From contig OZ017796.1 in assembly GCA_963969395.1 (NCBI GenBank), positions 11,348,501 through 11,412,500 of the forward strand: 64,000 nt of DNA, given 5' to 3'. Under the pieces are notes generated by a model, which saw only the letters and a program-made list of their open reading frames with translations, was not told where the DNA came from and did no database searches. Made by a program: the position numbers and the translations under genes. How positions within the stretch are numbered: position 1 is the first letter of the stretch; each line of letters begins with the position of its first letter. Positions 35,462 to 48,300 of the stretch are shown piece by piece. This stretch comes from Pseudoscleropodium purum (taxonomy: Eukaryota; Streptophyta; Bryopsida; Hypnales; Brachytheciaceae).

Positions 35462-35585
35462 GAGTATGTTTGCACTTGATGTTACAAATGATGCTGCCAA
35501 TGTGAATCTAGTTCAAAAATAGATTGCCATTCATTCCTAAAAACCTCAATAACAACATTCTTTAACACCAAGTGCAAACATACCT
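35462..35585. mobile_element. Tourist/PIF-Harbinger-like MITE (124 bp)
   Basis: Ends are inverted repeats, GAGTATGTTTGCACTTGATG and (inverted right) AGGTATGTTTGCACTTGGTG, flanked on both sides by TTA (35459-35461 and 35586-35588), the PIF/Harbinger target signature. It is non-coding. Confidence 0.85.
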
Positions 35586-35592
35586 TTATGCA

Positions 35593-36042
35593 TCTAAGAG
35601 TATCCCCACGCATCCCGCAAAATGGATGACTGGCCAATAGAGGTTGGCAAAATTGCCCCATCCATCTCGTAAAACGGATGATTTGCTAACAAGTTGATTG
35701 GTAAAGGTCAAGATGGCTTACAAAATGGGGTATATTTGCCAACCCACAAATGGCTTGCTAATAGGTTGCAAGACAGAGTCGGACAATATGCTATGGAACT
35801 TGCTGCACAAATGAGACAAAAATAGTGCAACACTTGTTGCAACACCTCCTCAACGTTCCTACAAGTGATTCAAAGTTGGAGCCCTAATTCTAGATTTCAA
35901 TCTCCGTGTTTTCATCTCTCAACCTGTTAGTAAGTCATTGAGGGGGGTGCAGCTTACCACCTCGCTTGCAAAGTGGATGGCTTTGCGTTTTGCAAGCCAA
36001 AAATCCACCACATTTTGCAAGACGAGTGGTGATGCTCTTAGT
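35593..36042. mobile_element. TIR element, about 450 bp
   Basis: Left end CTAAGAGTATCCCCACGC and inverted right end CTAAGAGCATCACCACTC, followed on both by a near-match containing GCAAAATG. It sits directly beside the Tourist-like MITE, inside the broken tandem repeat. The target duplication could not be set. No coding capacity. Confidence 0.7.
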
Positions 36043-36970
36043 TAGATTTCATGCATCAAGGAAGAGATGACTGAAAATAATGGTTGACCACCTTTTCACC
36101 GGGCAGCATTGAGTGATTTCTTAGCAGGGGTTTATGTATAGGGCAATGCCCGAGGAGGAGGCTCTTTATTTCCCAAAATGCACGACGACGAGAGACATTG
36201 CTCCATGTAAACCATTGGCGGGCAACTGAATATTTTTGTATGACAAAATGTTTGTGGATGAAGGACTCGTAATGCCCGATTACACGGGCAAGATTGTGTA
36301 ATCAGGCATTATGCGTATGGAACCCTAATTGTGGAACAAAATGTTCACGCCGAATGAACGAGAACATTCCTGGGAATGGTTTACGAAGCTGCCACTGTTG
36401 GTTCTACTCCAGTATTTGATGATTTCAGCAAATTGCCCCCCCCCCCCCCTTTAGTCAGGGTCGGGGTGAACTGACACCCTCACTTGTCCCCCCTTAAGTC
36501 AGTCCAAGGCGTGCAAGTAAAAAAAAAAGCCCCTTCTATTGTGCTTGATTAAATTACCTAGCACACCTCTCCTAGCTAGTTTGGGGCCTCTGCTTGCAAA
36601 TATGAATTCAGAATTTAAAATTTTTATCATGCATGACAAATTAAAAAATTTCAGGGTTTTCCTTCAGGGCCAAGCGAGGGCCGACCTTCAGCCAGCGACC
36701 TGCCGTGGCGGGATTCTCTCGGAGGGTCCCAACAATGAGTTCTTATTGGTCCTTCTCAGGGGTTCACAACACTGGGAGGCCAATGTTCATTTGCCCCGAG
36801 AATATTCGGGGTACTTTAAAACTGACTTTAAAGTACTTGGTCAAACTGGTACGGTGGGCAATCTTTTCTACGTGTGCATTTTCTACCCACATCATGAGGA
36901 AATTCCCAATTGGGCCGTTGACAACGAAAGAGGCGGCCACAATGCACGTGCACGTGGAAAGAAACTATAG
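36043..36970. repeat. Repeat copy 3 and low-complexity flanks
   Basis: A divergent relative of the 33.55-kb MITE (matching blocks 36590-36665: GCAAATATGAATTCAGAATTT, AAATTTCAGGGTTTTCCTTC) follows a C homopolymer at 36427-36442. A 15-bp stem hairpin (36270-36284 with 36297-36311, TAATGCCCGATTACA) lies just upstream. The 143-aa ORF here runs through the repeat and is not judged a gene. Confidence 0.5.
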
Positions 36971-37512
36971 TGTTGCATACAAAATTTTAAAAACATTGGT
37001 GTCAAAGGACTTACATAATGTTCTTGTACTTTAAGGCAAGGGCTGACTGTTTGCTTTGCTTCCTATGGCTCTTTTGAGTGTAGAAAATCTTGAATGCAAA
37101 TTTGTCTATAAATTGTAGGTCCCTATAATACATAAGGAAGGAGGTCCACAAAGTGATCATCTAAGTGTTGAAATTGAATTTTGGGGAGGTAAAACAACTT
37201 GAAATATTTTTCAGTAAATTTTCCTTGAAAAACAAGAGGAAATGGCATCTAACCCAAAAGTTATTTCATATTTTTGGGAGCTTTGTGAAATTAGTTATGA
37301 AAAATTGAAGTTGAAATGCCATAGGGCTCTAAAAGCAACCACCTCCTAGAATATACACCCTTTGTACATTTGGATACATTGAAAAAATCAAAATGTACTT
37401 CTATGACATGTTCGGTTCAAAATGCCCGGTTTGAGTTTGAGCCTCCTACCTTAGTGTTCTTGTTATAGTATTACTATAGAAAGATTCTCCAAACCATAGC
37501 TTTTATTTTGGA

Positions 37513-37595
37513 TGATACAACCTACACAAGAACTGCTATGTGGCACTCTCTCCACTTATAGAGAAATAAGAGAGGTTCTCGTGTAGGTTGTATCA
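37513..37595. other. Compact 83-nt hairpin, miRNA-precursor-sized
   Basis: Two 21-nt arms (37513-37533 and 37575-37595) are complementary with one G-T mismatch on the TGATACAACCTACACAAGAAC arm, around a 41-nt loop that can itself pair (CTCTC with GAGAG). It could be a tiny foldback MITE or an RNA hairpin. No transcript evidence is possible here. Confidence 0.5.
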
Positions 37596-37599
37596 CCTT

Positions 37600-38937
37600 T
37601 TCTAAAAAACCTTACCTCCAACTTCTTTGTTCAAGAATGTTTTGTTACAAGGTAGTCTAAATTTTCTAAGACTTATCAAAACTTTTAGAACCAAATTTGT
37701 AAACAATAATTTCTTGTAACATAATAGAGTACAAAATGATAGTGTGCCTAATTAAAGAACTTTGAATTTGATTTTTCTATCTTTTAGGGTTTGGTGAGAG
37801 AATAAAGTTTGAGCTATAATTAAGCCATCTAGGACCAACTTCATAGTGACATAACAAAACATACTTTCTAAGTGGAATTTGGCCTTTCAAATTTTATTTG
37901 ACTTTCAATTTACATTCTTATTACATGAGACTATGGATGGTGTATCAATGTTGAAAATGGATGGTCTATCAATGAGGTTTTGCAATTGCATTGGTTTCTA
38001 TATGGAAAATCAATATGATGTGGAAAATCATTCCAATCACAAACTCCATGTATTAAAATTCAAATCACACGTATTATATTTTTTTACATCAATATTTCTA
38101 TTTTTAATTTTAAAATTTTAGCTTTTCATCATATCTTTCATTTTTATAAAAAATGTAAATTGTTCTAATATATATTAAAATTGATGCAACTTTCTTTATC
38201 AATGCAAACTTCATATGTTATTCAATTTTAATTTAACTAAGCAAATGTTTAATGTTACTAATAACGGAGCCAAGGCATAATAGTATTATGGTACCATGTA
38301 TAAGATCAAATGAATATATAGTTAGTAAGTTCACAATATGCCTAGTGAATTCCAACATATTCCACATTATAAAGCATGACATATAGTCAATTTAAAAACT
38401 CTTGAAAGTTTATGACTATAACATATAGAAAAACACTCTAAAATTTGTTTCTAGTGTAAAAAAAACAAAATTAAAAGAAAAAGAATGTTTTGTCTTTAAT
38501 TTTAATTTCTAACACTAAACAATTATAAAATTGTATAAATTTTTTTCATAAAAATTGATTAGATGGATTCCAATACATGTATGTGAAGCATTTGAAGTGA
38601 AAAGAACAATTTCAAATATTTATTGGTTGATAGGTCCAACAAACTTCAATTCTTCTTGATGTAGAATTTTTGTGTTATTTAAAGTTTAGGTTTAAATCCT
38701 TTTTAATTGAGATCAATGATAGATATTTGTGTACTAATCTTACAAGATTGTTGACAATGAAATATATTCAATAAAAAAAAGTTTGCAATACAAAGAGAAG
38801 CAAAAATCTAGTACCACTTTGATGGTACTAGTTGTAAACTTAACTTCTTTTGAAATATAAATTTTAACAAATGCTTGAAAATTTACAAAATAAGTAATTT
38901 TAGTTCAAATAACTTAGTTGCCTACAAATAAAAAATT

Positions 38938-38984
<47 letters not shown>

Positions 38985-41900
38985 TTCTTTTTAAACAAAT
39001 GAAACCACTTCATTACACAACAATCATTACAAGCTCATTGCAACCAAAACAACTTGTCACGGCTACCCAAAGAGAAATTTATCTTTTAAATCTTGCACCT
39101 TGCCATTAAAAAAAATAGAATACTTTTGTATACATGAATGCTTCAAATTAGAATAAAAATTAAAGATTATAAAGAATTTTTTTATTACTGACTAATCTCT
39201 TTATCCCTTAAAGATCCAATGTTCAAATTTCAAACAACAAATGATTGCAAACACATCCTAAGTGCACAAAAATGAAAAATTTTCATCCATTGGTTTTTTG
39301 GAAGAGTCTTCTATTAGATCTTTAATCCTTGACTATGTTTTTCACCAAAAACGCTCCAAAACTACTATTTCTTGTACAAATTTTGAATTTTAGAATAGAA
39401 AATTTTTTAGACATGTATAGTAGTAGGATCTTGTGATACATTGGTTTGAAAATACATGGGAAAAATTTTAGAAATTTCCACCAAGCAAATTTCAAGATAT
39501 TAGCATTTGAATTGACAAAAATCCTACAAAAAAACTAGACAGCTACACTTTATAAGGCCACATTTGTATGAAAAAATGTCCTGAAAGGTAGTTCTTCTTT
39601 GGATTGATTCTTCAAAACAAGTTGGCTATATACTTGAAAATTTTTTAGATCATTTGGAATTGTATAGCATATAGAAAAAAAATAGTTAGTCAAAAAAATT
39701 AGAAAATGATTCAAAATTCAAAATTGTTAAGAATTTTGTTATAGAATTGAAAATAAAAACCCTAATGGTTGTAATGTTGTAATAGACAATCTACATCTTA
39801 TGATTTTTTTTTCATAAAATATTAAAAAGTGAGTTAAATAAAGGACTTCAAAGTTAATTTAGAATGGAGATTTGTTAACAACCTCCAAAAATAAAACTCC
39901 ACATAAGTTTCATCTCATTAACTCAATGGATTGATTCATAGCTTTATATATATATATATATATAAATTTAGAAAACCAATTTCCAATTTTGTTTCTGAGA
40001 AAAGTGATTTTTTTTTATATACCCAAGTTGCCCAAGCTAAGAAACAAACTTTATATATATCATACAATAACTTTTTAACTATATAGTCAAAAGTTATAAA
40101 AATTGTCAAGCCTTAAAGAAAAACCTCATCTTCATGTTGCATAAAAATTTCAAAGTAAAACAAAATTCTATTTGTAGTGAGCTGCCCAAAATTGCTATAT
40201 TGCCAAAAAAATGCAACTTGGTCCTCTAAACTTTAACATTTAAACAATATAGATTCCAAAGATTATATTTGCAAATATTCTATAATTCAAAAGGTACTTG
40301 TAAGTCTTGTATGAAAAAATAATTTTTTCAGTTCAAAAAATGATCCTTCAAAAACAACTTGAATAAAAAAGTAAAATAAAAAATCTTCTAAAATCACCAC
40401 AATGAGTATTTAACTTTTTGAACTTTAAAAAAAATTCTTGTGAAAATCATGAATATTCAATCTATAAGTGATATTAGAAGGAATTTTCAATTTCTAGCTT
40501 CAAATTTTATTGAAAAATATTGATTTTTATTCTAGTTGATCTAACCATATAGATATGATCTCCAAATCATATTTTACAAAATTATTGTTTAAGTCATCAT
40601 TAAATTATTATTCTAAACTATATTTTATAATACACCTTCACAAGTTTGAAAATTTGGACAATTCTCCAATCCTTGAGGGTTTAAGAAAACAAAAATTATA
40701 ATTTTTTATTCAATTTTCAAAATAATATTATGAGGTATTGATTTGTAGGGCCTCTTTAAATAAATTTAGTAAACTAGAAAAAAATCTCTTAAACTACAAC
40801 AAGTTGCCAACCTTAAACCAATAGGGGCTAAGTAGTTTGATAGGTGGAAAGACTTTAAAGTAGGAGTTAAAAAAAACTAACAAAGAATTACACATTGGAT
40901 TATTCCATGTGTTGAAGAAAAACATTTAGGATTGACATTTTATATATGTCATTTTAACTTAGAGATTCCTTAACTACCCACAAACTAAAACTCCTCATAA
41001 TCTTCATCTCATTAATCCAAATAGAATAATTCAAAGCTTTCTAAATATATATATATATAAATTTTAAGAACTAATTTCAAATTTTTATTTCTGAAAAAGT
41101 GATTTTAAAAGAAATTTTTTGAGTTGCCTAGGCTACCTACAATTCATTGAAAATTACATATCATACAATAACTTTTTAACCAATTGTTGGGCCTTAAAAC
41201 TACTCCTCGGGCACGTGTTATAGGAGTTACTAAAACAACTAACAAAGAGTTGGTGAACAAAAAGTTACATGTTGGATTATTCCATGTGTTGAAGAAAAAT
41301 ATTTAGGGTTGAAAGCTTTTGAGTTTATGTCAATTTAACTTTTAAAACTTTTAGAAAGTTCCACAATAGTCCCAAAAATATGAATAATGGATTAGATGCT
41401 TCCATCTATCAATATTTCAAGGAAAATTTAATACAACAATCTTTGGAACTTAGGAATTGCTCTTAAAAGTTGACTCCAAATTTAGTATCAAAATTCTTTT
41501 TCTTTCATATAAAAATTTATAAAATTCCATGAAATTTGGACCAAAGTACATAGATTAAGTATTAATGAATATTCACTTGCACATCAATATTATCAATATT
41601 TTTCTTACAATATACAAGTTTATAAAATAGTCTCACATTCATACTATATATTTATATGATGTTCTAGAGAAAAATTTATATTTGAAATGTGATTATTAGT
41701 TTAGTTGAATCTATTAATTGGATTTCTTTGGTCTTCCTCCTAACTAAAGCATGTAGTCTTGACTCTAGATGAATCCTCAAAATTTGATGTTGGATCCAAG
41801 ATGAATAGAGTCTTAATTTACACCAACTATGAAATAAGGATTAAAAATTATTTCATTTTTTATTTATTGATTATAAGTATTAATAAAAAATTCTCATCAA

Positions 41901-42600
41901 TTCAAATTTTTTTGCATAAAGACAATTAAATCCTATTCCTTCACATATTCTCCTCTACTCATGAAGGCAATATTTTGATATCTTGGTAAATGTCTTGAAT
42001 CTTCATCAACTTTGCATGTACATGGAAGTTTGCCTTAGACCCTTTGTAGTTTGTGTGGGTGTGGAATGCAAAAGGTGCCCCTATTTTGGACATTGAGTAG
42101 GCCTTGAAATTCCAAGACTAATTACAACTTTTGAACACCTATATGCACTTGCCATGTAAGTACCTTTAAAATCTAAACAACCTCTCGAAAGAAATTTGAG
42201 TAAGATAGACATACTCATTTTCAACCGTGCATCTAATTCCACCCTCACGTACCAATGGAATACATTCTAAAAAAGAAATGTATACTCTTAATACATGCAA
42301 GGGAAACTCTTCAACAGGTGAGAATGGATATATCTACCTTAATTATCTTACTTGAAAAGCGAGCCATTGCTACATAAATGACATTGATTGTGGCCATTAA
42401 TTGAACTTAATATAACCCAAACCTCACTTATTGAAAAAAAATTGTCATGGATTGATGCAAGACTATAATGGATCATTCCCTAATTGTAATGTTTATCATA
42501 ATCTACATTACCACACTTGTTTTCTGATTGGATTACTGTAAATATAAATATATTTAAACAAATGAAACAGGAATGTTTTGTTTTTATTTTCCAATTTCCA
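37600..42600. repeat. AT-rich repeat field, no gene
   Basis: It contains an (AT)n microsatellite (38940-38981) and copies of the repeat family seen in the palindrome spacer: about 39.3-40.2 kb matches 11.3-12.2 kb (GATATTAGCATTT, CTTCTTTGGATT), and about 40.98-41.12 kb matches its right end. A tandem duplication with period about 365 bp is marked by GGATTATTCCATGTGTTGAA at about 40909 and 41274. No coding gene was found. Confidence 0.6.
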
Positions 42601-42604
42601 CCAA

Positions 42605-43000
42605 ACCTATTCTTCAACTGTAGTACGGTGATCGCCAACCGTTGACACTAACTTATTGCGACCAAGATTTGTCGGACGGATCTGAGAGTTGCCGAGGTTG
42701 TCGGAATCCAAGCGGGGTTGACTTGGCAGACACCTGGAAGGCTGGTCGCTGGGGGACACGTGGTACGCACGTGGGCAGGAGGTCGACCATTGGACGTGGC
42801 TGTCACGATGACGGGGGAAGCCCAGCTCGAACGGAGGGCCAGTGAGAGCGCTTCTCTTGTAAAGCACACCAGACACCGCGCTCGGGCGCCCGTCCGTGGA
42901 AAGGTCACCGGAGGAGTTGTTCTCCAGTCTCGACCTGTCATCAGCTCATTACGTGCCCTTTCATGCATGAACCGCCAAAGAGGTTGCCCTGCATGAGAGG
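42605..43000. other. GC-rich island without a recognised gene
   Basis: About 400 bp clearly richer in GC and CpG than the flanks, with two G-boxes (ACACGTGG and GCACGTGG near 42757-42773). ORFs of 92 aa (plus) and 106 aa (minus) overlap each other and have no known domain. It could be a promoter or exon relic or a separate insertion. Confidence 0.4.
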
Positions 43001-43098
43001 GACTTATGCATGAGAGGGACTTACGAAGGGATCTTATTTGTGCAACAATTCAAACGTCACTTCCAGATTGTGTCTATGTGGATCTGTAGTGTAAAATA

Positions 43099-43733
43099 CA
43101 TTCAGACTTACAAGTGTCTTCTATTGAGACATTGTAAACATGATGTGGTACAAAGAGTCACATGGCTCAATGAGTCTCTTATGTCAACCTCGAAAGGATT
43201 GACGGAGCCTTTTTTTTCATCAAATAACATTCAAAATTGTATGCCATTTCTTGATTGCAAAGAGCAAAAAAACTTTGAAAAATGAAAATTGTTTCTTTTG
43301 CATATGCATATATAGAAACTTGCACTAGACAAGTATAAGAATGTGGAGAAGAAAATTTCAAATACTTGGGTTGTATAGATTGAAAGGTATTTGCATTAAA
43401 AGTCATTCAGAACTTATAAGTGTTCTCTATTGGTACTGAACAAACATAATGTGATTGTACAAATACTTAAGTCATATGCTTCAAGTAGGAGCTCCTACAT
43501 CAATCTATGAAGGAACATGGCTTTTAATTCATCAAAAAACGTTCAAAATTGCCATTTCTATTGCAAGGAGCAAAGAAGTTTGAAAATTGTTTATTTTTTG
43601 TATATCTATCTATAAAAACTTGCACTAGATAAATATAAAAATGTACGGAAGAAATTTCAAATACCTTGATTGCATAAATTGCAAGATATTTGCATTTAAA
43701 GTCAACAAAATGGGATTTTTTTTGCATGCCTAA
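43099..43733. repeat. Tandem duplication, two diverged copies of about 300-330 bp
   Basis: Copies start at the CATTCAGA near 43099 and near 43404 and share, in order, AAGTGT..CTATTG, AACTTGCACTAGA, AAATTTCAAATAC and TATTTGCATT. Spacing and indels show old divergence. It is non-coding. Confidence 0.75.
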
Positions 43734-44551
43734 TTATAAAACTTTAAATATTTTTAAAATAAAATAAAAATTCTTAATATAAAATTTTCTTACTACGTAT
43801 GCTGATTTTATAATTTTTATACTGAAGAATTGAATTTGGAGTTTAGGAATAAAATTTAAAAAACACACATACTTGATTTTCATTCTTTAGAAAATTATCA
43901 AGTAGAAGTACAAATGAGATTGAAGGAAAATCTAAATTGTTCATAGTTTAAAATGGAATTGAAACACACTAATTCCAACAATGAGATTATTCCATCAAGC
44001 AAACTAAACCTTATGGAAATTATTTTTTTAATTGTGAAAATTGAGTTATAAAACAAATCCAATGTGTTATTTTCTCTACAATTGCTTAGAAAACAAGATA
44101 TTCCATAACTTTCACATCACTAAGCTTACCATGTAGACAAAAAGATAATCTATGAAAGACAAAAATTTTAACATTTTAACATTTTTTTTGTTGCTTGACA
44201 AAGTCCATTTTAAGCATTAGGTGGCATAATTGTTGTCCCTAAGCATCAATTGAAATAAAAAGTAGATTTTAAAAAAGCTAATGCATTTTTCTATCTTTGA
44301 AAAAAGTTTTAAAAAAATCTTGCTAAAATTTGATAGGAACCTAATACTCAAACTTTCATTTGTCTTCAAAGGGGACAATGATCTTTTAGGGGTTAAATTT
44401 CACTCTTGCATTTTGGACAAATGAAAACCTAGTACTTCCATCTCTCTAGTTTCATTTTGTAGAATTTCAATTTCGATGTTATTCATTTAAAATTTTGTTA
44501 ACATTTGTTAGAACTTGTCAAAACATCTTACAAGGAATAAATTTCAACATG
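43734..44551. other. AT-rich intergenic DNA, nothing recognised
   Basis: No ORF, RNA gene or repeat boundary found. The last three bases (ATG, 44549-44551) are the target duplication of the next element. Confidence 0.4.
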
Positions 44552-45315
44552 CACTAGAAGAAAAACATGTCTGGTACAACCGACTAATATGCAACTAGTG
44601 TCTTATACAACTATCATGTAACTCTAATTCTCTTTATTAGCACCAAATTTGATGTAATTGTTTGATTCCCTTGTTTTACAACATTGATGCATTGTTTTAG
44701 TTGCAAAGCAGTCATTCCATGGTTATAAAAAACAACTAGGAAACAACTAGTATCCTATACAACTATCATGCAACTATAAAATGACCATAATTGTTTCCTA
44801 GTTTCTTTCAAAGTTCATTCTCATTTGTCTTATATCAATTGTCCCATACCAATTGTAAAGAGTACCATTAGATTGAACATATAAGACTCATAAGTTGTTG
44901 TAGTCTATTAGAATGAATTTTTTTGATAGATTTTTAAGATTTCTACAATTTGTGGAAATAAAAAAATAACTAGCTTTCAAAAAAATTTGAAATCTAGAAA
45001 AAAAATTGATTTGAAATTCAAAAATCTAGGAAAAAAAGTAATTCTAAAATATAGAAAGAAGGTAGATATGAAATTTTGAAATCTACAAATCATTAAAATT
45101 AATATTTTAAAATCTACAAATCTAAAAGTTGCAAATGTCGATGAAGTTCTTCGCATGCTATCGGATGACCAAAAAATCGGGTGACTAAATTGCAACTAAT
45201 GCAACTTGTCTGTTGCAACTAGAAGCTCTAAATTGTCACCTAGTTGGAAACATCCTATGCAACTACAAAATGAGTTGTACACTGTGATTGCAAAATCCCT
45301 CATTTTCTTCTAGTG
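44552..45315. mobile_element. Non-autonomous CACTA-type transposon (764 bp)
   Basis: It begins CACTAGAAGAAAAA and ends TTTTCTTCTAGTG, an inverted terminal repeat with the CACTA signature, flanked by a 3-bp duplication ATG (44549-44551 and 45316-45318). Subterminal regions carry repeated CAACTA/ACAACTAT motifs (for example two copies of TATACAACTATCATG), typical transposase-binding arrays of CACTA elements. The interior is AT-rich and non-coding, so it needs a transposase in trans. Confidence 0.88.
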
Positions 45316-45318
45316 ATG

Positions 45319-48300
45319 GTTCAAATAGAAAGATAGAGAAATAATTATTGATACCTAATTTCTTGTTTTCTTTTTTGTAAAATTTGTATTAAAATTTGTA
45401 AAAATTTGTTGAACTTTTCAAGTATTTTCACTTTTTAACAATTTGAATAGAAAATGGTCAAAATAAAAAGTCTCATATATTTAAATTAGAAGGTGGATTT
45501 GTGCTAGAATTATGTTGTTTTATGCACTTAAGAAATGAAATTAATCTAGATTATGCTGTTACAATGACATATATATATATATTCTAAGAGAAAGCAAATT
45601 TGCTAAGTTTGCAAATGTAACTACAACAACTTTTACTTCATCATGATTTGTGTTCTATCTTTTGAGTGGATAGTGAGAAACTTGTGAGAATTCAATTAAC
45701 ATCCAATTTTAATTTACTTATTGTACACATGGCATTCATTGATAGGACATAAATTTTATTGAAAGAGTCCACTTGAGACTTGGAGAAACAAAGTAAAAGC
45801 TTTGTGAATTCAAAAATGAAAAGAATATTTCCATCAAAATATTAGTAAGTACAAAAAGAGAGTATTCAACCCGCTTTCTCCTATTTCATAAGAACACAAG
45901 ATTAGAGCACATATACAATCACTAAGATAACTTCTTTATTCAAAATTTGGATCCACATTCTATATGTGTATGCTACCACTACCCTTTCACTTGCCTTGAA
46001 GAAAACTACAAGAGAAATAAATACTTGAAATCAAAGAAGGGCTTTGATACACACCACTTTCTATTGAATACATATCACTGACTATAAGATGATTGCGCGC
46101 TATCACAATAGATATAAGGGCATTAAGAAGACACATCTGAACAAATTCAGAAAGATATAAGGATTTCTTCAATCGTAATCCTTCCTAAGCACGAACAAAT
46201 GCAAGGAAGTTTCCAATAAATTGTTTTCATTCAATCATGCTTTGTTAAGTGAAATTCAAACTAGAATAAATACACCTTTTAATGCCTCTATTTTTCAAAA
46301 TCGTTTGTGCTTGCAACATCAAGCATGTTGCTAGGACTCTATGAATTCCTTATACTAGAAAAGTACCTTGTAATTCCAAAAGATGACATTGCCTCTCAAT
46401 AGGTACTGTTCACAATGGAAGACAATACAACATAGACAAATCTTGTCATCCTAAGGAAACCACTACATCTATGTAATGTGAACGTCCAATTCACCATTGA
46501 TTATTTTATCATTGAAGACATACCGATCAAAAAATAAGCTAATTTCTAAGAAGTGCATGCACATTCATTTCACGGATTAGCAAAGGAGAAGTTGCAACAA
46601 AATATAACAATAGAAGGATAAAAAAAAATATACAATGCATATATCTTGTGCAATTCTTCTACCATCTTGATAGAAGAAAACGTCTCCACAAAATAATGGA
46701 AGTACCTACAAATATTGGCACATCAATTATTTGTAGTTGTTGACTACCATTTAAATTAAAAAGGGAACTTGGAAAACACACATATTGCTTCTATAGAAAA
46801 TGAGAATTACAAAAAAATATTATTTATGAACTGCAAAAAATTTAGAGGAACCAACAAACTGGACGTTTAACAAATGCCACTACATACTAGACTGTAGAGT
46901 TTACGGAGTAGATCAATAGAAATACTTATAATGCGATCATAGTGTCGTGTACATTTCAATGGAGATGGAAATTGTTAGTATCTAGGAAAAGCACAAAGAG
47001 ATGCTTTCCCTATGTCTATACTCTAAATTATAGCACATTTTATGAGCAAAGACTTATCTTCTTCTTCACTCTCAAGGACTAAAGTCTATCCCAATTTATT
47101 TTTCTTCCTTCGAAGTACATACTCCTCAAATCTAATCACGAACTTTTGAATTTCACATTTGAACATGTGACAGAAGCTGCACACCACAATCAAATATTCA
47201 TGATCGGTACCTTACACAATTGTTATAGTTGCACATGTACATTGGATATACAACCACTTTTCATAGTAAATCTGAAATTACAGTTTGCCCTAACTATATC
47301 CTCAATGTTTCTTTAGGTATACCACTAGATTACAAGGATGTGGTACTTTTAGAATTTGTATCATTGTCAAGCAGTGACAAATGTTTGAGCTACCACCTTA
47401 TCACAAGGAAGAAATCTTGAACAATTCAAGTGTTGTACCGGCATGTTTTTTCTCTAGACCTTTGCTCTTTGAGTTATCCTTAAAGTACTATTACACCTCT
47501 AATTTTGTTATCACTAACACAACTGTTACCTCTTGCCGGAATTCTTGAAGCAAACTGAATATCTATAAGTCTGTCATATCATTAGACCATTCCATGTTAT
47601 CAACAATTGCTTTACATGCACACTTAGTTGAAACAATTGAACCATAGAACTGGAAGGTTTATGAAGTCCTGAAAAAAATTATAATATGTACATTGCATGC
47701 AAGAGTGAATAATAGTGAAAAGGAATTCTACTATAGCAGATAGCTACGAAACCCCTTGTGAAAAATAAAGCCTTTGATAGATTCAACTCATAAAAATGCT
47801 ACCCAAATCAATAGCACAATCTCTCCAAATTCATACATGATATGTCAAGCATAATAAAATAACCATTAAGGCATTCATTATTAATGTAATCAAATGCATT
47901 GAACATAATCAAACTCTACATTTAAATCAAACTTATCAATGTCCAAATATGGAATCCATTCAGAGAATTTTTTTCACTTACATAATCAAGATGCAACTTT
48001 TTTAATAGGTAATTAATATTAGAAGATTCTACACTACCAACCCTTGCTAAACAAGAGACAATAAGCCTTATAGTCAAAAAGTGAAAAAGCAAAGACTTTT
48101 AGTAATAAATTGGTCTACTTCAAAGAAAAAATCAGTAACGGAGAGAAAGAATCTGCAGAAGAAAATAAGTGATGAGAACCTGAGTTCATAAAAATTCTAT
48201 AAAAATCTTCAAGTCCTAGCTCCTATTGTAGGTACAAGGCATCCATAACCTTTCTACTTGCAAATAGAAAAGGAAAACATATTCAAAAATTACTAGTTTG

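Noticed and set aside
36539..36970. 143-aa and 109-aa plus-strand ORFs
   Set aside because: They run through a dispersed repeat copy and its flank, in two overlapping frames, with no domain.
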